A stretch of DNA of 64,000 bases from Eutreptiella sp. 'Long Island Sound 2002' (Eukaryota; Euglenozoa; Euglenophyceae; Eutreptiales; Eutreptiaceae): NCBI GenBank assembly GCA_964036045.1, contig OZ038383.1:66097725-66161724 (forward strand), in the 5' to 3' direction. The position numbers and the translations under genes are program-made. Below, in pieces: positions 1 through 12,268 of the stretch; within the stretch, counting starts at the first letter, position 1, and each line of letters opens with the position of its first letter. The notes below the pieces were generated by a model that saw only the letters and a list, made by a program, of their open reading frames with translations, did no database searches and was not told the origin of the DNA.

Positions 1-223
1 AACGTGTTGTCCCTTGGCAACCACGCACTGTCGGGTTCTTGGTTTTGATTTGCTTTATTTTTGTCAAATCGTCAAATCGTTTCAGCATGGTAAATGCAAG
101 CAACAACAAACAACAAAATTTGCAAGGTTACGGAAGCTTTTGGGAAATCTTTTATGCGATATGGTACTGGTTAGTGGCATACCCATATGTAAGCAGGTGA
201 ATTGCAACCTAGAAGGTAAATGT
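1..223. other. unassigned DNA
   Basis: I see no gene, RNA or repeat here. A short open frame crosses it, but its end is supplied by the 181-bp direct repeat that follows, so I do not treat it as coding. Confidence 0.5.
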
Positions 224-404
224 AACACTACGATAATAACCTCCAACAGGCACTGCACAAGTCATAGCGTTTGATAATAAAAAACCCTAAGATAGTACAA
301 ACAGAACATGTACTACACATGTAAATACACAAATATTGCAATCATGCTCGCACGCGCGCACTGTAATGCGGCGCGATCCCACAGCACTATCTGGGCCTGC
401 TGCA
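224..404. repeat. 181-bp direct repeat, copy A
   Basis: By eye this is identical to the segment at 2535-2715, in the same orientation and 2,311 bp away. It begins AACACTACGATAAT and ends GGGCCTGCTGCA. Flanking bases differ on both sides (TGT before copy A, ATGC before copy B; CTCGCC after A, GTAAAT after B). It could be the terminal repeat of a short non-autonomous element or a local duplication. There is no clear TG...CA long-terminal-repeat signature at the edges. Confidence 0.85.
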
Positions 405-2534
405 CTCGCCTCCCAGGCACACTGAAGGGGTGCTGAAGATTCACATGCAGCCTTGATGGTGCTGTCTTATATACAAACGATTGTACATTCCCCTGGACCA
501 CTCTTGTAGGGCCATGGTCCACCTACTTCTGTTCGGGTTTAACACAACCTGAGTGGGGTACTTTTAGCAGACATCAGTAATAACATACTGACAAAACACA
601 AAACATAATGGAAACACAATGGGCTCATATTTACAATAGGTGTGCAATTCACCTAATCACATGCTTCCAATGGCAGGTGGTGGGGGGGGGCACTTAACTG
701 ATGGGCCCCTGGCAGCCTGCAATACTGGTGGTATACATGTTGTTTTCCATCCATTCCCTTCACCTCGCCATCAGTATTACCATCTATTTCTTCCCACTTC
801 ACCTACACGGCCCCAAGCAGAACGAACATGGGGTTGGGCTGGGACCAATGACTTGGGACATGTTGGTCTCCCATGTGTACCTATTGCTGGTTACCTGGTA
901 AACACCAATGTCAGTGGTGTGTATGTGTGTAGTGGATTTGTTAAACCTTGCGGGATTGGAAACAAAATGAAAAAAGATGAAAAACTGCTATATAAGTTTG
1001 TCCCAGTGTGCTTGTTTGGGTTTTGAAACATCCTGCCACTTTTGTATCCAAAGAAAACCGAAACTTCAAAAAGAACAGGCAGGCATCCAAACACACACAA
1101 ACAGTAAACATTCACTGTGTGCGTTCCCAAACAAAGTGCACAGGACAAGTGCCACACAAACATGTAGCACAGCAAATTGCAACCAAGTTACACTTGGCCA
1201 TAGGCAGGCCCAAGGGCGGCAATAGGCCTGTCTCAGTAGACAAACAAAAAAAGAGCAAAAGAAAAGCGAGGGTGAAGTTGCTTGCACCACTGACAAAGCA
1301 AAAGGACACTTGACTGAGGCCACTGGCGCCTCAGTGCAAAACCTGTTTTTTACATTCATCAGATCTAAATCAGACTCCTGATATAATGAAAACTTCTCGT
1401 ACAAAAGAGACACAAAAACAGACAACAAACAACACAGCGAAGGTGAATTTTCCCCTCCGCCACAGCAACAGAGATTGTGAGAACTGAAGCAAAGGCGCAT
1501 ATCACTGTGCCACAGGCAGGCCAAAAAGGCACACTTCGCAGACCTGTGGAGCCTCAGGGCCATACCTGTTTTTCACATGAATGTAAAGTCAATCAGAATC
1601 TTGACCACAAATGTGGTACAAACAAACAGAGGGTGGGAAGGCAGGAAAACACTGCTGAACTTGCCTTAGTGGGGTTTCTTCAGGGCAAAGCCCGGGCGGT
1701 TTTCCCTCCCGCCACAGCAACATCAGCGCTCCTTGGCGCGCTGCGCTCGACACAGGCCTCATTAAGCTCTCAAAGCTTGCTTTGCATGAAAGCGTTGACA
1801 GGCCTCACGTTGAATTGGTAAGCCTCAGGGACGTCAAAGTTGAAACTGCCCACTCGACCTTTGCCCTCACAAGACTCTTCGCAGCAGTGAAACACACGCC
1901 AGCCTTGGCAGAAAAGCTTTCCATCAGTCAACAACGCGTGACAGCTTTTCAGTCCCCAAATTCGTTCACTGAACAAGGTGCGTCGAACAACATTGCAACT
2001 GTCCTCCAAGCACACTTTGACACTGACCGCATGCAGCGAAGGGCGCGACGGTGAAGCAGCTGCAGTTGTTGACGGCAAATCAAGTAGCTGACGACGGCTT
2101 CGCACGAATCTTCGTACAGCCAACACTTAAGAGTCGACGGCGCACTGAACACTGAAGACGGCCGCAATGATCAAAGGTCCCTGCCTCTCGTAGCGACAGC
2201 TCCACTTCCAAAATTTTTGCAGTCTCCCACAAACGTCTCAGCCGCCGCAAAACGTGCTCTGGACACCACAACTTTACAGGGCAGGCTGCCGGCCCAATGT
2301 CAGCACCACCAAATACTTGCTCAGTTGCGGCGGCAGTCACACATCTCCTCTATCAACGCGGTCTCGTTAGGCCTGGCCTCGGTAAACTGTTCGGCGCTGT
2401 CTATTACTCAACTCATCACGAAGGCAATCACGGAAACCAGAAACATGGCACAGGGCTCCTCTCGTACTAACACACGCTGCCGTCGCGAAATCAAACCCAC
2501 AGACGCAATCACGAACTCAACGATGCTACCATGC
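405..2534. other. unassigned DNA between direct repeats
   Basis: This is the interior of the segment bounded by the two 181-bp repeats. Two imperfect half-copies of a roughly 200-bp unit can be made out, each with a 'CCTGTTTTT(T/C)ACAT' string (near 1342 and 1565) followed about 130 bp later by 'CCGCCACAGCAACA' (near 1457 and 1713). On the minus strand, 1770-2126 is an open frame with a cysteine-rich stretch, and 2080-2340 is another in a different frame. Both are short and match nothing I recognise. They could be exons, but I cannot support a gene. Confidence 0.35.
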
Positions 2535-2715
2535 AACACTACGATAATAACCTCCAACAGGCACTGCACAAGTCATAGCGTTTGATAATAAAAAACCCTA
2601 AGATAGTACAAACAGAACATGTACTACACATGTAAATACACAAATATTGCAATCATGCTCGCACGCGCGCACTGTAATGCGGCGCGATCCCACAGCACTA
2701 TCTGGGCCTGCTGCA
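2535..2715. repeat. 181-bp direct repeat, copy B
   Basis: Second copy of the repeat at 224-404, with no visible difference over 181 bases, which implies a recent event. The chromovirus region begins about 160 bp further on. Confidence 0.85.
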
Positions 2716-2872
2716 GTAAATTGTAGTTGCCTATGGATTCAATCAAGCGAATCACGGAGGATTCGAATTTGAAGTTGCGAATTCGAGTTCGGAGTGGTCC
2801 ACGAATTCGTGCGAATTAGGTGCGAATTCGAATTCGAGCGAATTCGTGGGAATTCGAACCTGCATCCCTGCG
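2716..2872. repeat. GAATTC-rich simple repeat
   Basis: Degenerate repetition of GAATTCG and GCGAATTCG, mainly 2760-2860, with many EcoRI-type sites. It lies where the upstream part of the chromovirus gag should be, so it marks the truncation seam of that element. Confidence 0.75.
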
Positions 2873-3318
2873 CCAAGAACGAGGCCCACGTGCAGGATCG
2901 ACAAGGCCATGGACAACGAGGCCACCGACAAGACCGCCATCATCGGGAGATCCAGGAGGACACGGCCAACTCTGCGGAGGATGGTAGTGGAAGTGGCCAA
3001 GACCACTGGACCGGGTCCCGGGAGGATCACGAGGAGGCCCATTTTTTCGCGTTTGTGGTGCACAACGTGGGGGACCATGGGCAGGATCGGTCCAGATGGA
3101 ACCGGGTGGGACTCAAGAAGGGCAAAGAGCCAAGGAGGATCGGGAACCCACCGCTCTCGTTCCGGCAGTACAGGTCTCAGCACGACGGGTGCTGGGTCTG
3201 TTTTGGCAAGGGAAACAACCATGCACACGACCACCGTCAGTGCAAGGTGTATGAGGCGGACAAGAAGGCCCCGGCTGCGATCCGCCAGGACTTTGTCCAG
3301 CACGTTGCTGGGCTTTGA
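2873..3318 (+). pseudogene. gag: truncated gag with zinc knuckle
   Basis: The plus-strand frame ending at 3318 carries a nucleocapsid-type zinc knuckle near its C-terminus, CWVCFGKGNNHAHDHRQC. This fits a C-X2-C-X8-H-X4-C spacing, longer between the second cysteine and the histidine than the classical C-X2-C-X4-H-X4-C. Upstream the sequence is charged and histidine-rich without a recognisable capsid fold, and the 5' part is missing or replaced by the GAATTC-rich seam. Gag would normally coat the element RNA in the cytoplasm. The next open frame (protease) is in a different phase and begins about 110 bp later, so a frameshift or deletion separates them. Confidence 0.6.
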
Positions 3319-3428
3319 GTTCCTCCAACGTCCTCAACATGTCCTCAGCAACCTCCTCGATCGACCTCACTCGTCGGTTATGGGCAGGTCCACCACCATA
3401 GCCTCTTCCTCCGCCTTTCCCTTGGCCT

Positions 3429-6400
3429 TTGCCTTGGCCTTTTCCCCCGTCTCCGCCTTTCGCCTTCCAATCGGCAATCCGCTGCTCCTTGGGCTTCTTT
3501 TTTGGGGTTGGGCGGCGAAGTACAAGGGAAGTACATGTGGGTACGGGACATGGCAAGAAGGAAGGAGCGACCACGGAGAGCCCCGTGGATGGGCAGGACC
3601 AGCCAAAGATCTACACCATCCGTGACCATACCCTTGAAGTCCTGATGCACCCAGACGTGCTAGAGTTGCATGCGCCTCGTGGTGACGAGCGGCAGTTGCA
3701 CTTGAAAGTGCGAGTACGGTGCGGACGAGAGGAGAAGGTGGTGGATGTGTTGGTGGATACGGGTGCCCAGGTGAGCCTGGTCCGGAGAGGGTTGTTCAAG
3801 GAGGAACTCCTGCAGCCCAGCCGGAGACCGGTCCGCCTGAAGGTCGCCAACGGAGAGATTATGGGTGGTGGCACCCATGAGGCCACTATCAGTATGGAAT
3901 TCTGGAAAAATTAGCGCTTGAACCGCCCTGATTTGGCGAAGAGAAGCACTCTATCCGGGAACTTCTATGTGGCCGACATTACAGATTGGGATATGATCAT
4001 GGGGTATGACTTCATGGTGGCAAACGCCATTGGAGCCCTTCCCCATCGTGCAACGCTGGTCCGGGAGGATGCTGAATGCCTTACATGGCTGTCCACGGAC
4101 TATGCATGCGGATCATCCCGATTGAATGCTGAGGAAGAGGATCCGATCGTCCAAGCGGTGCAAGCTGTGGGTGCCAAGTCCAGAGGAGACGGTGGAGTTC
4201 AGCTCACGGAGTATGGAATGGCGCCGCAAGTGTACGCCAGGATGATTCAGACGCTGGGAGCCGAAGCGCCCGAGACGGATGTCTTCGCTTCCCGGGATGC
4301 CCCACTTCTGCGGAAGTGTAGGAGGCATTGGCATCGGGGAGACTCAGCCTGGCACAGGCATTGGGGTTTGAAGGAGTGGGGGTCCATGTATTGGCATGGC
4401 TCCCACGACAATACCAGACGTACGGTTGAGAAGATCGTCGCGGATAGGGAGAGGGGGATCCTGGTCATAACCGGCATAGGATCCACCCCATGTCCGCTGG
4501 AGGGTCTCAAGTCGACGCTGGACTCCATCACCCTGAACGAGATGTCATTCGGGCCAGAGGAGGAGCTGCTCATCGACGCCAAGGGTGTATCAATGCCCTT
4601 CCCGGGTCAAGCGTCGGGTACCAAGGCTTTCCTGGTAGATGGGGCGCAAGCCCAGCCCACTGGTGATGAAGCATTCGTCCGTAGGGTTGAGGCGGTGCCC
4701 ATGCGTGTCATGTTCGAGCCCAAGGAGGGGACGGATCAGCCAGTTGATGGCATTGACATCCTGTCCCACTCCGAGATCGACGACGTCGTCAACTACATGC
4801 GGATGGGGATGCATAATCGTGTGGCAGCCAAGAAGAGGCGGGCCATGGTCACATCTCCGCATTGGTGGGATGACAAGATGTTGGTCACCGGCAAGTACGA
4901 GAAGGATGAGTTCGTGGCGAGGGTCATGGATCACATCGCGGACCAATATGATGGTCCGGTTGGGTCGGACCCGCCGACGTGGGATTTTCCAAGAATGGGG
5001 GCCGAGAGCGACAAGACCCAGCCCGACACCGCAAATTTCCGAAGATTATCGGTGGGAAGAGCTCCCCACGACGATGAAGACGGCATATCGGGCGAGGAGA
5101 AGTCGGACTCGGACCTGGAAGAGGCCTATACCGCAGCGCGGTCGGTTGCATCGATACCGAAGCAAGCAGCTGAGAAGGCCCAGGAGAACCCGAAGGTCGC
5201 CGAGCTGAAGGAGAGGCTGATCAATGCCTATCCACGGCTATTCAGTGGCGTCGCCAACAAGAACCCTCCAGATCGTGGGAGGTTTGGCACAGCGAGGATC
5301 AAGCTGAAGCCGAACCCCAAGATCTATCGTCATCGGGAGTACCAACTTCAGGGCGATCGGGCCGAGGCCATGAAGAAGTTGTTGGCCGAGTTCATTGAGC
5401 GGGGATGGATCGAACCCTCCGACAGTGAGTGGGCCAGCCCAGCCTTTATCGTGCCCAAGAAGGAGAAGGGCGAGTGGACGTTGGTGGTGGACTACAGGGG
5501 TTTGAACGAGCAAACCGAGCACGACTCGTACTCGCTTCCCCTGATCGACACCATCCTCCAAAAACAACAGAAAAAGCGGATCTTCACGGTGTTAGACCTG
5601 AAACACGGCTATCACCAGATGCCGCTACACCCGGACTCCAGGCCCTGCACAGCGATGTCGACGCCGCTGGGGCCCATGCAGTGGAAAGTGGTGCCTATGG
5701 GCGCCAAGAATGGCAATGCCGCTTTCCAGCGCATGATGGAGGACCTACTCGGTCCGGTCCGAGACTGTGCCGACCCCTTTGTGGATGACATCATCATCGG
5801 GTCCGGCAGGGAAGACATGACTGAGGACGAGCTCATCGAAGCGCATGAGAAGGATCTGCGCCGAGTGCTCAGCGAGCTGGACAAGCACAACATGGTGTGC
5901 AAACCCACCAAGGCCTCACTCTTCGTGAAGGAAGTGGAGTTCGCGGGTCACGTGGTAGGTCACGGGCAACGCCGTCCCATGCCTGGGAAGCTGGCGTCCC
6001 TGCACCACTGGGAGAAGCCCCAGACCATCAGCGAACTCCGATCCTTCATGGGGTTCTGCAACTACTATTCGGGCTATGTCCGAATGTATGCAGAACTGTC
6101 GGGGCCGCTGCACAGGATGCTGCAAGTGGGCAAGTTCAATGGCCGGAAGGGGAGCAAGAAGAAGCTTGCCTGGATCCCTGAGGCCGAAGATGCGTTCAGC
6201 TGCCTGAAGGAGCGACTTCTGGGGCAGCTGGGGCTATTCCTGGTGGACCCGGACAAGGGATTCGTGCTACGGACGGACGCCGTGGACTATGCTGTAGGGG
6301 CAGCCCTCGAGCAGATCCGGGACGATGGGTCACACGTACCCGTGGCGTTTTGGAGTCGGATCCTGGCCGAGGGCCAACGTCGAACCTGGACCGCGAGGGA

Positions 6401-6869
6401 GAAGGAGACGTACGCCATTGTTTGTGCGCTCAGGAAGTGGCCTGGACACATCGGATTGCAACCGGTGGTGGTTTGTACGGACCATCAGTCCTTGCAGAGC
6501 TGGCACAGGGAGCACGTCAACACCCCCTCGGGACCGGCGGCAAGGAGGGCCCGATGGCACGAGACGTTTGCCAAGTTCGACCTCAGCGTCGTGTACGTCC
6601 CGGGGAAGGACAACACTGTGGCTGATTGCCTCAGTCGATGGGCCTACCCCGCGGGCAAGGCTTGGATGGACATATCCAGCCATGGGGACGCCAAGGAGAC
6701 CGAGGAGGCCAAGCGCATCATCGAGATGGAGAAGGCCATGGAGCAAGAGGGGGTCAAGTGCTTTGTGGTGATGGCAAACCGTACGGACCTGGCCAATTTC
6801 CGGGGCGCCCGTGTCCAAGCTATTCGAGAGCAAACCCTCGAGCATTGGATGGTGGCCCCTGTAGAGTAG
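3429..6869 (+). pseudogene. pol: pol: retropepsin, reverse transcriptase, RNase H
   Basis: One reading frame, broken only by a TAG at 3912-3914, runs to 6869. The protease has the active-site motif LVDTGAQVSLV near 3760, and past the stop the second motif MIMGYDFM near 4000. RT begins about residue 480 of the downstream 983-residue part, with a conserved SPAFIVPKK region, LDLKHGYHQMPL, and the catalytic FVDDIIIG near residue 620. RNase H follows with RTDAVDYAVGAAL, AREKETYAIVCAL, CTDHQSLQSW and GKDNTVADCLSRW. Together these copy element RNA into DNA. All key carboxylates seem present. The TAG sits inside the protease, so it is more likely a mutation than programmed read-through, and the frame closes before integrase through a frameshift near 6860. 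Confidence 0.9.
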
Positions 6870-8154
6870 TCAGGTCGGTGCTCACAGAGGACTGGTCGGA
6901 TGACTACGCGGCATCCGAGCACTGGAGCAAGTACTGGAATGCCGTGAGCGCCCCGTTGGACGACGAATGGCCCGAGGGCTTGACCGAGGATGGGGACAAA
7001 CTGTTCCTCAAGGACAAGCTATTGGTCCCTGAGAACCGAATGGAGGAGCTAATTGACCACTGGCATAACGCCCAGCTCATGCCTCCTGGTCGGGACAAGA
7101 TGCAGCAGGACCTGGAGTGGCGCTTCAAGTTCCCACCGGGGTAATACGCCCTCCTGGACAAGTACTGCAGCGACTGCGCCGTGTGTCGGGCCACCAAGAG
7201 CCCCAACCACTCCACGGCTGGCAACCCGGTGTACACGGCTATACCGGAAGCCCCTATGCGGTCCGTGGCCATGGATGTATTCGCCATGCCGGAGGTCACC
7301 GTGGAAAGAGAGACCTATGACTGTGTCATCCTGGCGGTGGATAGGCACAGCAGGTATATCGTGGCGGTCCCGGGCAAGAAGTCCAAGAAGAAGGACAGCA
7401 AGGACAAGCATGGAGTGGGGCTGCAGGCCAAGACCGTCGCCAACGCCATGATCAGGCATTGGCTGACGATTTTTGATGTCCCTGCTGTCATCTGCAGCGA
7501 TGGGGGCAGTCAATTTGTGGGTACGTGCTTCAAGACGATGTGCAAGCACATGGGGATTCGGCACGCCAAGACCGTGGCGTACCACAGCCGGTCGAATGGC
7601 CGGGCTGAGGTGGCTGGGCGGCAGATGTTCGAAAAGTTCCGCCAGCTGCACATCGACGAACCGGGCCGGAATTGGTACAATTCGCTGTGGAGAGTACTCC
7701 AAGCGTACCATGACCTTCCGGGACCCACTGGACTGTCGCCCCATCGTATCCTGTTCCTGCGGGATCGAGTGTCACGCACTCTCCCGTGGTTGAACCATGG
7801 CAAAGTGGCCCGGGATGCGAATGCTATGATGGCTGAGGCGGACGACACGGCGGTCAAGGTGTGCAAGGCACTTCAGGACGAGCATGAGAAGAGGGCCAAG
7901 TAGTTCAAGCAAGGAAAGGTCCAGAAAGATGCTCTCCAAGACACCGTGTGGGTGGAGCGGCACCACAAGGATGTCCTGTCAAGGCATCGGCAGGCGTCTT
8001 GGTATGTGCCGGGGGTAATGGTGCGGAAGGTCGGGCAGGATGTGTATGCGGTTCGTGTGGGGGATAACAAGATCCTGGACCGCGACCATACCCAGCTTCG
8101 TCCCCGAGCACTAGAGCCCAGCAGACGTCCACCTTCAAGTTCACCGCCGGCGAT
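6870..8154 (+). pseudogene. pol: integrase (interrupted)
   Basis: The frame shifted relative to RNase H continues as integrase. An N-terminal zinc-binding region shows the histidines around LIDHWHNAQLM and, after an in-frame TAA at 7142-7144, the cysteine pair CSDCAVC. The catalytic core shows Asp in AMDVFAMP, Asp in CSDGGSQF and Glu in SNGRAEVAGRQ, the expected D,D,E set for joining element DNA to the host chromosome. A TAG at 7901-7903 interrupts the same frame, which then continues through a C-terminal module ending DRDHTQLRPR. A frameshift near 8150 leads into the chromodomain. Three breaks mean no intact integrase. Confidence 0.85.
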
Positions 8155-8559
8155 GTGGACTCGGACGACGAGGGTGAGGACGACGACTTCACCGCCGAGA
8201 GGATCCTGGCGGACAAGCCGGACCCGGGGACGCCTGGGGGGAGGCTTTATACAGCCCGTTGGAAGGGATTCGCCGCATCCAGGGATTTGTGGGAGCCTCC
8301 GAGCAGTTTTGTGCCGAGGTACACCACGGTCTGGATGGACTATCTGAAGAAAATGAACATTTCTTTGGATGTCAAGGACGTGTTGGTCCATTTGGTGGCT
8401 GCAGTAGCACCGTACTGGATCCCCCTTGGCATCTTTGTTTGTTTTTGTGCTTGGCAGATGGGTGAGGGCGTTCATCCGGGGAATTCTGGGCCTTCATTGG
8501 CCATATACCCCCTTCACCCGATCTCCACATATATATTTCACTGTGGTATACTTATTTAG
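8155..8559 (+). pseudogene. integrase-tail chromodomain
   Basis: The open frame starts with an acidic stretch (DSDDEGEDDDF) and then a chromodomain: AERILADK, LYTARWKGFAASRDLWEP and a closing helix around TTVWMDYLKK. In chromoviruses this module is the C-terminal part of the integrase polyprotein and is thought to direct insertion to particular chromatin by binding histone tails. The aromatic cage is partly conserved (Y, W, and the W of LWEP). The domain ends near 8358; the remaining 65 or so hydrophobic residues to the stop at 8557 look like read-on into 3' noncoding sequence. Confidence 0.8.
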
Positions 8560-8764
8560 GTCAACCGACGACGTTTCTCCATCTTTGATCCCCTTGGTCC
8601 ATGTTGTAGATCAAGAGGAGACCGGATATGGCGTAGGGCACCGGTTATCAGTGTCCTCACCCCTCGCTTGGGGCGTGGGGGACGCCTACGACGTGGTTGG
8701 GGCCTCCATGTGTCCTTGGGACATGGGGGGGGGGATTGGAGCCCATTAGGGTCCTCCCGTCCTC
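8560..8764. other. 3' flank of chromovirus
   Basis: Noncoding sequence with a run of ten Gs near 8727, which could be a polypurine-tract remnant. No second long-terminal-repeat copy can be matched to sequence upstream of 2.9 kb. Confidence 0.4.
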
Positions 8765-8858
8765 TCTTCAATGACTTCCGAGCGGTAACAACGCTCTGAG
8801 AAGGGGGGTGAAGCCGGTTCGGACCCCCGTGGCCATCTGTGGGTCACTTGGGGTGTGT
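8765..8858 (+). repeat. tRNA-derived SINE-like fragment
   Basis: CCGAGCGGTAACAACGCTCTG resembles a degenerate A box and GCCGGTTCGGACCCCC matches a pol III B box (GGTTCGANNCC). The 50 bases from 8809 to 8858 recur at 57328-57377 with a single visible difference in the shared core. A tRNA-derived short interspersed element explains both. The 5' part is not conserved at the second site, so one of the two is truncated. Confidence 0.5.
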
Positions 8859-11162
8859 ATCTATATGCTGGCAAGCCGCTATTGGCTGATATCATACTCT
8901 CCCATCCACCTGACCTAACCCGATGTGATAGTGCGATAGGTTTGGCTATTCCGGCTATGAACGGCCATATTCAGTACCGAGGCGCCGCCAGCTGAGATTT
9001 ATATATCAGAATATCAGGAATCAACAGGGTTTTTTTATCATAATGTTTCCGTAATTTTTCCGCCTTTCGTTCTGATTGTCAATGTATCGGCGACTGTCAG
9101 TTGGCTCGCGATTTTGCGGTAACCGATTGGTTAACTGTTATTTACAGATATTTTGGCGGAAACCCCGATGAAGGGTCAGATTTCATCAGTAAAGGGTTCG
9201 TTGCTTCCGCAATTTTCATATTATACACTCGCAAAATTAATCCGATTTTTTCAGACTTTCAGAATCGGATTTTCGACTTCGACATCGCCGCACTTGATAT
9301 GATGAATCTCGAGTGGTCATACATTTTTCCCCGATCACAAATCAACCTTTCTTTTGTTATATCCCTCATTTTTCTTGGAGATATAGTTGAAACAAAAGTG
9401 ATTCGTGAGGCCACTTTGAAGAATCATATCTCTGGTTCACGGCGAGGAATACCAATTTCGAGAATTGGGTTCGAACTGCCTTGGTGTCAACTTAATTTGG
9501 AAAGCATCAAACGCCTTTGGTGTGTACACATGCCCGGTATAGCAAGGGATAATGGTCAAGAGGGTAGAAAGTGATATATAACTCTTGGATCGTGCAACCG
9601 AATATATTATTGCGACTTTCGAGTGTACGGCATGATCGTTGGGGTTGCATAGCAACTTTCCTTGGGTTCCTACGTATTTTTAACGTGAAGTTATGTCCAT
9701 GGTGGGGCATGGCATATCATGGTGGGAGCCATTTTTGGAGGGTATGTGTTATATGCATGGTATGTGCTTCGATATGCTCACGCCCATGTTATATATCTTC
9801 GTGTGGCCGAAGAGATGGGGAGCCACACGTGACAAGGGCTTTGCCCATGTCCCAACTGTGGAATTCAAAGCGCTAGACTAAGTCTACCGCGTATGTATTG
9901 CTTATGGTATGTTTGGCAAAGAGATCCATGAGTGCACCCCCATTTTCATAGGGCATGTAGATATGAGTGGCGAAGGTATCTCCATGCGCCCGATTGGGGA
10001 TGCAAGTGGGGAAATTGTTCGCAAGTGGTTCCAATCATTTGTATATTGAACCATGCGCGGATATCATGGGTGAGCATAGAGATATACTATCATGACAACT
10101 TTGTATTTGGACATATTTTCATGTTTTTGACCTCAACTTTTGCTCATTTGTGCGTTTTGTGTACTTACCTGGTCGGCGAACAGCAAGTAGCCTATGGGAA
10201 GTCGAACCATGGTATGTTGTTCATATGTTGGCATATGCTTTGGAGTTGAACACCACCATATGCCGGATTGCGTACTCCATTTGGCTTGGCGCACGAAGGA
10301 TTACAAGAATTTGTCTCAAGATCATGGGCTGATTTGGGCAGTGCGTGGCGCCCATATCTGAAGGGGTTTCGAGGGTAAAGTGGGGATGTACATGGGCATT
10401 GACCTTTGGTCTCCATCCTCCATGAATACTAGACTTCGATTCCATGCATACTTTGAGCCTTCGGATAAGTGGTAACTTCAATTTTGAGCATATATTTGAT
10501 ATATGGCCAATATGGTGTGACCTGGCAGTTTTTGGCATGTTATGAGTTCAAACTCATGGGGCATATCTCCAAGCCCATTTGACTCCAAGTCCAACCAAGT
10601 ATATGTCAGGGTAGGGCATGGTCCTGAGTGCCACTCTAGGCCATGACACGCCACCTCCCCTATTGGGCTAGGGTTTAGAGGCTTGGGAGGGAACACATTT
10701 TTGGGGTTTGTGTAGTGACTTTTGACACATGGCATTTGGCCATCATATTTGACTGGGTTCAGGGCATCATGTTGGCGAGTCAAGGGAAGGTCTTGAGTCC
10801 AGGGAATGAGCGGTCTATGGCTGTGATTGTGTACGTTTTTAATCTTTCCCCAACTTTGCTTTATTTGTGTTCGTATGCCAATTTCAGGGCTTTCCTCTTT
10901 GGTGCAATTCTTGTACATGCCCGCCACCGTGGGACGACCGGTTTGCTGACCGGAAGCCCGCAGTGTGGATTGGATTGTGGATTGGGTCATTGCTATATTT
11001 GTTGGATCTGGTTGCTGTTCAGGGTTGAAGGAGGATTGTATTTTCTATATTTTTGGATTTTGGACCCTGGATTTTGAGAAATGCAATCGCTGATCCGGAG
11101 CAAGTCAGCAGGGGTAACAGGCGGAAGGGGCACAGCAGGGGCCGGTCCTGGTAGGGACCTTC
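8854..11162. repeat. 2.3-kb dispersed repeat, copy 1
   Basis: This matches 61697-64000 in the same orientation along its whole length, strongly at both ends and more weakly near 9240-9600. Both copies start TGTGTATCTAT and run into the C-terminal codons of the minus-strand retroelement ORF. A 157-residue plus-strand open frame at 9101-9574 is not kept in the other copy and is not treated as a gene. The block probably represents the 3' noncoding part of the minus-strand element family. Confidence 0.85.
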
Positions 11163-12268
11163 TTTATAGGGTCTAAGAGCTTGATCTTGTCCTCCAGGTC
11201 CTCGTCAGAGTGTAGATTGCTTGCCCCTTGGTGTATAGAAGCAGGGAGGTGATTCTCAACCGGCTCAGCGTCCTTGGTAGTATCCTTCAACCCTTGAAAG
11301 GCGTATAGAAGGTCCCGGTCCACAATCTCAGGTGGCTGGTGGCAGCATAGGCACGCTCGAGGGGTTTCACATACACATTCCTCTGAGAGTTCATCTTCCT
11401 CTGCGGTCCTCCCATGGGCACCCCATACGCTCTTCATGAGCTTGAGATCCACCTCCGTTTGCCAGGTAGTGATCTTCTGTTCTAGGTCATCTTTCAGTTG
11501 GGAGACATTACCCATAGCCCCTTGCTTCAACGGCAATGAACGACGGGTAGCCTTAGCGTAGCATAGCTTTTTCGCCACCAATCTCCTCTCGGAGTCCACG
11601 TACTCCCTCAGCCTGGATCGGGGGTCCAACTCCTCGTCCAAAGGCGCCTCTCCCCTCATAGAGAGTAGGGGTTTCTGTGGGGCTGCGTACTCGGCGTTCT
11701 CCACTTCCTCCACGCACGTCTGCACAAAGAAGGCGTCATGCTCGGTTTTGTCATCAGAGTGTATTGAGCTTGGTAGCTTGGATAGCCGACACTCTGAGAC
11801 TACATCAGGATTAGGTACACGGCAGGGGGAGTTGGGGGCAACAGTATCAGACACGACGTACTCGTCTCCCCCAGGAGTAGTTTCTACAGCGTATCGGGGC
11901 CGTACTTGGTTTTTTAGGACATCCAGGGTGTAGACGTCGCTCTCACGTTGAGTTTTCTGGACCATAGCAGGGTCCAGATCTTCCCAGGGCACAGGGGTCA
12001 GACGCCCGTCCACCACACTGAGCATACTTCCACATCCGGGTTTCCCGATGGGCGTCTTACGGCCCAGAGGCACGTAGATGGCATCATCAGGCAACTGGAC
12101 GGAGGTGAACGTCAGTTTATTCAACAGAGTACGCCAGTACTCATTTCCCCCATGGGCTCCCCAATCGGGGGAACACAGGACCATACGGGAACGTTCCAAC
12201 GCCACCTTGGTCAAGACCTTCCCCAGTTCACTGAACCTGGGGTTCCCCTGCAGTGAGGTCCAAGACAT
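11105..12268 (-). pseudogene. methylase-like domain ORF between protease and the missing RT
   Basis: 387 residues. The N-terminal 60 or so align with the ORF at 21748-22803: a helix-like VLTKVALERSRMVLCSPDWG followed by EYWRTLLNKL. In the other element the same position begins ANPPFS, which resembles motif IV (D/N-P-P-Y/F) of N6-adenine methyltransferases and the inactive methylase-like segments known in some retroelements. Here it reads GNPRFS, so the motif is damaged. The rest is acidic and low in recognisable structure and ends in a cysteine-rich tail, CCAPSACYPC. It lies in a different phase from the protease, with a 40-bp overlap at 12228-12268, consistent with a frameshift. Function is inferred only from the motif. 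Confidence 0.5.

Larger units (their letters stand above)
2873..8580 (+). mobile_element. degenerate Ty3/Gypsy chromovirus
   Basis: Domain order gag zinc knuckle, retropepsin, RT, RNase H, integrase, chromodomain on the plus strand defines a Ty3/Gypsy element of the chromovirus branch. No matching pair of long terminal repeats was found: the left end is cut at a GAATTC-rich simple repeat, and the right end runs into a tRNA-like repeat near 8765. The reading frame has in-frame stops at 3912, 7142 and 7901 and frameshifts near 6860 and 8150, so this copy cannot make a full polyprotein. The long internal open stretch (2,952 nt) shows decay is recent compared with the other elements here. Confidence 0.88.

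Noticed and set aside
3912-3914. Programmed read-through at the TAG in the chromovirus
   Set aside because: The stop lies inside the protease domain, not between gag and pol, and other stops follow; a point mutation is simpler.
9101-9574. 157-residue plus-strand frame in the 2.3-kb repeat
   Set aside because: Not open in the second copy at 61.9-62.4 kb and without recognisable motifs.
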